NCBI RefSeq assembly: GCF_900604345.1
Contig: NZ_LR026983.1
Location: 1,922,001 to 1,986,000 of the forward strand
Source: Maliibacterium massiliense
GTDB lineage: Bacteria; Bacillota; Clostridia; Christensenellales; Maliibacteriaceae
Reading direction: 5' to 3'
Length of the DNA stretch: 64,000 nt
In this document: piece after piece, positions 62,772 to 64,000 of the stretch
Layout: every line of letters starts with the position of its first letter
Position numbering within the stretch: position 1 is the first letter of the stretch
Position numbers and translations under genes: made by a program
The notes under the pieces: model-generated
Database searches by the model: none
What the model was told of the DNA's origin: nothing
The model's input: the letters and a program-made list of their open reading frames with translations, nothing else

Positions 62772-63118
62772 GTCTTGCTTCCTTTCCCGCCCGTCAAAAG
62801 CGCAATGCTGTCGTTGAGCGATGCCCAGGCATCCAGCAGCGCGGCGTAGAGCGTGCGCCCCTGCTCGGTTAGACAATAGTATTTGCGCGGCTTGGCGCCC
62901 GCTGTCTCCCACTGGCTGCGCAGCATGCCCTGTTTCTCCAGCCGCCGCAGTAGGGGATAGAGCGTACCCGCCTCCACTGGCATGCCCTGCGCCTGCAGGC
63001 ACTGCACCAGCGCGTAGCCGTAGCGTGGCGCGTCCAGCTGGCTGAGCACGCACAGCACAATGGTGCCGCGGCGCAGCTCCAGCTCCAGGCTCGAGGCAAT
63101 ATCTTCCTGCACCTGCAT
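62768..63118 (-). CDS. PadR-family transcriptional regulator
   Basis: 116-residue winged-helix repressor: RRGTIVLCVLSQLDAPRYGY, VEAGTLYPLLRRLEKQGML and KPRKYYCLTEQGR are the PadR N-terminal domain; the C-terminal dimer helix is short. GGGAGGTG precedes the ATG. Operon with the HAAS protein and probably autoregulated through the palindrome in its promoter. Confidence 0.92.
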   Translation of the reverse strand: MQVQEDIASSLELELRRGTIVLCVLSQLDAPRYGYALVQCLQAQGMPVEAGTLYPLLRRLEKQGMLRSQWETAGAKPRKYYCLTEQGRTLYAALLDAWASLNDSIALLTGGKGSKT

Positions 63119-63138
63119 CCCGTCACCTCCCTAGGCCC

Positions 63139-63168
63139 ATTATAGTGTGTGACATACACTATTGTCAA
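63139..63168 (-). promoter_or_regulatory. padR promoter with operator palindrome between the boxes
   Basis: Minus strand: TTGACA (63163-63168), TATAAT (63139-63144), spacer 18. The spacer and part of the -10 are occupied by ATAGTGT-N7-ACACTAT (63142-63162), a typical PadR operator shape. Confidence 0.85.
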
Positions 63169-63240
63169 TAATATTATAATGAGGATTACACTTTATTGAC
63201 TTGAAGGCATATGTAAAAACGAACACACTTGCGCAGAGCA

Positions 63241-63268
63241 AAGGGCCGGCTCTGCAGCCGGCCCCTTG
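63241..63268. terminator. Terminator of the DUF4364 gene
   Basis: AAGGGCCGGCT, CTGC, AGCCGGCCCCTT. Strong stem with short T-runs; may work in both directions. Confidence 0.7.
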
Positions 63269-63302
63269 TTTGCTTCGCGCGCCACAAGGCCCGCTTGCAG
63301 GA

Positions 63303-63824
63303 TCAATCCTCCCCGCGCGTAAGCACCTGCATCACCGATGCGTACACCTCGTCGCTGCGCTGCTTAAAGCGGGCGCACAGCAGCTTTGCCTGTTCGCTGG
63401 AGACCACGCTGACGCGCAGCCCGAAAAGCAGCTTTTCCGCCTCGTAGTTTTCCAGCGTCACCATCACCTCGTCGCTGCCGATGCGTTCATATTCGGCGTG
63501 CACCTGCGTCTCGTGGGCAAGCTCCTGTCCGTGCGCGCGCACAAAGGCGTTTACCTGGTTTTTGAGATAGCGGGGCACCTGGGTATTGAACAGCGCGAGC
63601 GTCTCTTTGCCCGCATCGGTGAGATGATACAGGCGGGGGAAGGCCTCCGCGCGCGTCACCAGGCGCGCCTCGCCCAGCTCCAACAGCATCTGCTGCAGCT
63701 GGAAGTAGTCCGCCCAGTGCTGCTCCAGCATGTGGCGCGTGAGCTGGTCGCTGGAAAGCGGCGTGCCGCACCGATCCATAAAATAGAGAAGCAGGAGCTT
63801 TTGCTCCGTCACAATCGCTGACAA
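63303..63824 (-). CDS. DUF4364 family protein, winged-helix-like
   Basis: 173 residues. The N-terminal 90 residues look like a winged helix (YFMDRCGTPLSSDQLTRHML, LITD-like FPRLYHLTDAGKETL); the rest is alpha/beta. DUF4364 is a clostridial family of presumed regulators. TTG at 63824 gives the usual family start (SAIVTEQKLLLLYFMDR) and has GGGTGG 6 bases upstream; a 22-residue longer start exists. Monocistronic. Confidence 0.8.
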   Translation of the reverse strand: MSAIVTEQKLLLLYFMDRCGTPLSSDQLTRHMLEQHWADYFQLQQMLLELGEARLVTRAEAFPRLYHLTDAGKETLALFNTQVPRYLKNQVNAFVRAHGQELAHETQVHAEYERIGSDEVMVTLENYEAEKLLFGLRVSVVSSEQAKLLCARFKQRSDEVYASVMQVLTRGED

Positions 63825-63861
63825 ATGATCGCCACCCTTACCACAATGATGCCATACTTCT

Positions 63862-63890
63862 ATTATATAGGAGCGGCGCGCTGCGCTCAA
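63862..63890 (-). promoter_or_regulatory. Probable promoter of the DUF4364 gene
   Basis: Minus strand: TTGAGC (63885-63890) and TATAAT (63862-63867), spacer 17. Confidence 0.6.
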
Positions 63891-63926
63891 TGGCGTAAAA
63901 AGTCCCTTCAGGGCGAGAAATAGGAC

Positions 63927-63954
63927 TTGCTTTTTACGGTAGAATCTGTATAAT
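63927..63954 (+). promoter_or_regulatory. Promoter of the tRNA unit at the right edge
   Basis: TTGCTT at 63927-63932 and TATAAT at 63949-63954, spacer 16, 26 bases before the tRNA. Confidence 0.7.
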
Positions 63955-63979
63955 AAAACAAGTCAAGACTAGTTTGTGC

Positions 63980-64000
63980 GGGCTCATAGCTCAGTTGGTT
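63980..64000 (+). tRNA. 5' end of a tRNA gene, probably tRNA-Ile (partial)
   Basis: GGGCTCATAGCTCAGTTGGTT is an acceptor 5' strand and D arm, cut by the window edge. This 5' end is common in clostridial tRNA-Ile(GAT), but the anticodon is outside the window. Confidence 0.7.

Overview
The window is GC-rich chromosomal DNA from a low-copy housekeeping background typical of the Clostridia (Firmicutes). Support for this: rplU-prp-rpmA with an L27 leader peptide and its protease Prp, T-box leaders before trpB and valS, a lysine riboswitch before asd, an alpha/beta-type small acid-soluble spore protein with a sigma-G-like promoter, and EndoQ fused to a UvrD helicase. The organism is therefore probably an anaerobic spore-former; genus cannot be read from this sequence.

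Layout. 1-5.5 kb: end of a probable radical-SAM-associated gene, RNase E/G, L21/Prp/L27, an OGG1-type DNA glycosylase, guaB. 5.5-10.7 kb: small membrane protein, larE-larB-larC (nickel-pincer cofactor synthesis, His-rich LarC, no larA in view), purine permease. 10.7-16 kb: Arc-like regulator divergent from a SLOG protein, a UGT-type glycosyltransferase, and the lysine operon asd-dapA-dapB under a lysine riboswitch. 16-22.7 kb: spore protein plus methyltransferase, Hsp33, TPR and HEAT-like proteins, HD hydrolase, RNA methyltransferase, zinc-ribbon protein. 22.7-25.6 kb: an SsuABC/ThiXYZ-like ABC importer. 25.7-31.5 kb: tRNA-Thr and tRNA-Pro, two tandem multi-hairpin repeats, membrane diguanylate cyclase, Lrp regulator divergent from a MATE exporter, sigma factor with a DUF2461 protein.

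31.8-45.9 kb is the main accessory region: a 2214-residue secreted Rhs/WapA-type polymorphic toxin followed by three promoterless cassettes and one scar. Each cassette repeats a 3' piece of the GC-rich Rhs core with near-identical DNA, then switches to an AT-rich alternative toxin tip, one or two candidate immunity genes and (in most) a terminator. This looks like a store of spare toxin tips that can be exchanged into the expressed gene by homologous recombination. One stored tip carries an in-frame TGA; the last unit is only a core fragment.

45.9-50.7 kb: T-box-controlled trpB-A-D-C-F (order unusual, trpE/G absent). 50.9-52.6 kb: DUF262 protein plus HEPN protein, a possible defence pair. 52.7-64 kb: EndoQ-UvrD fusion, DsrE-like protein, pgsA, T-box valS-folC, a PadR/HAAS-domain pair with an operator inside its promoter, a DUF4364 protein, and the start of a tRNA gene at the right edge.
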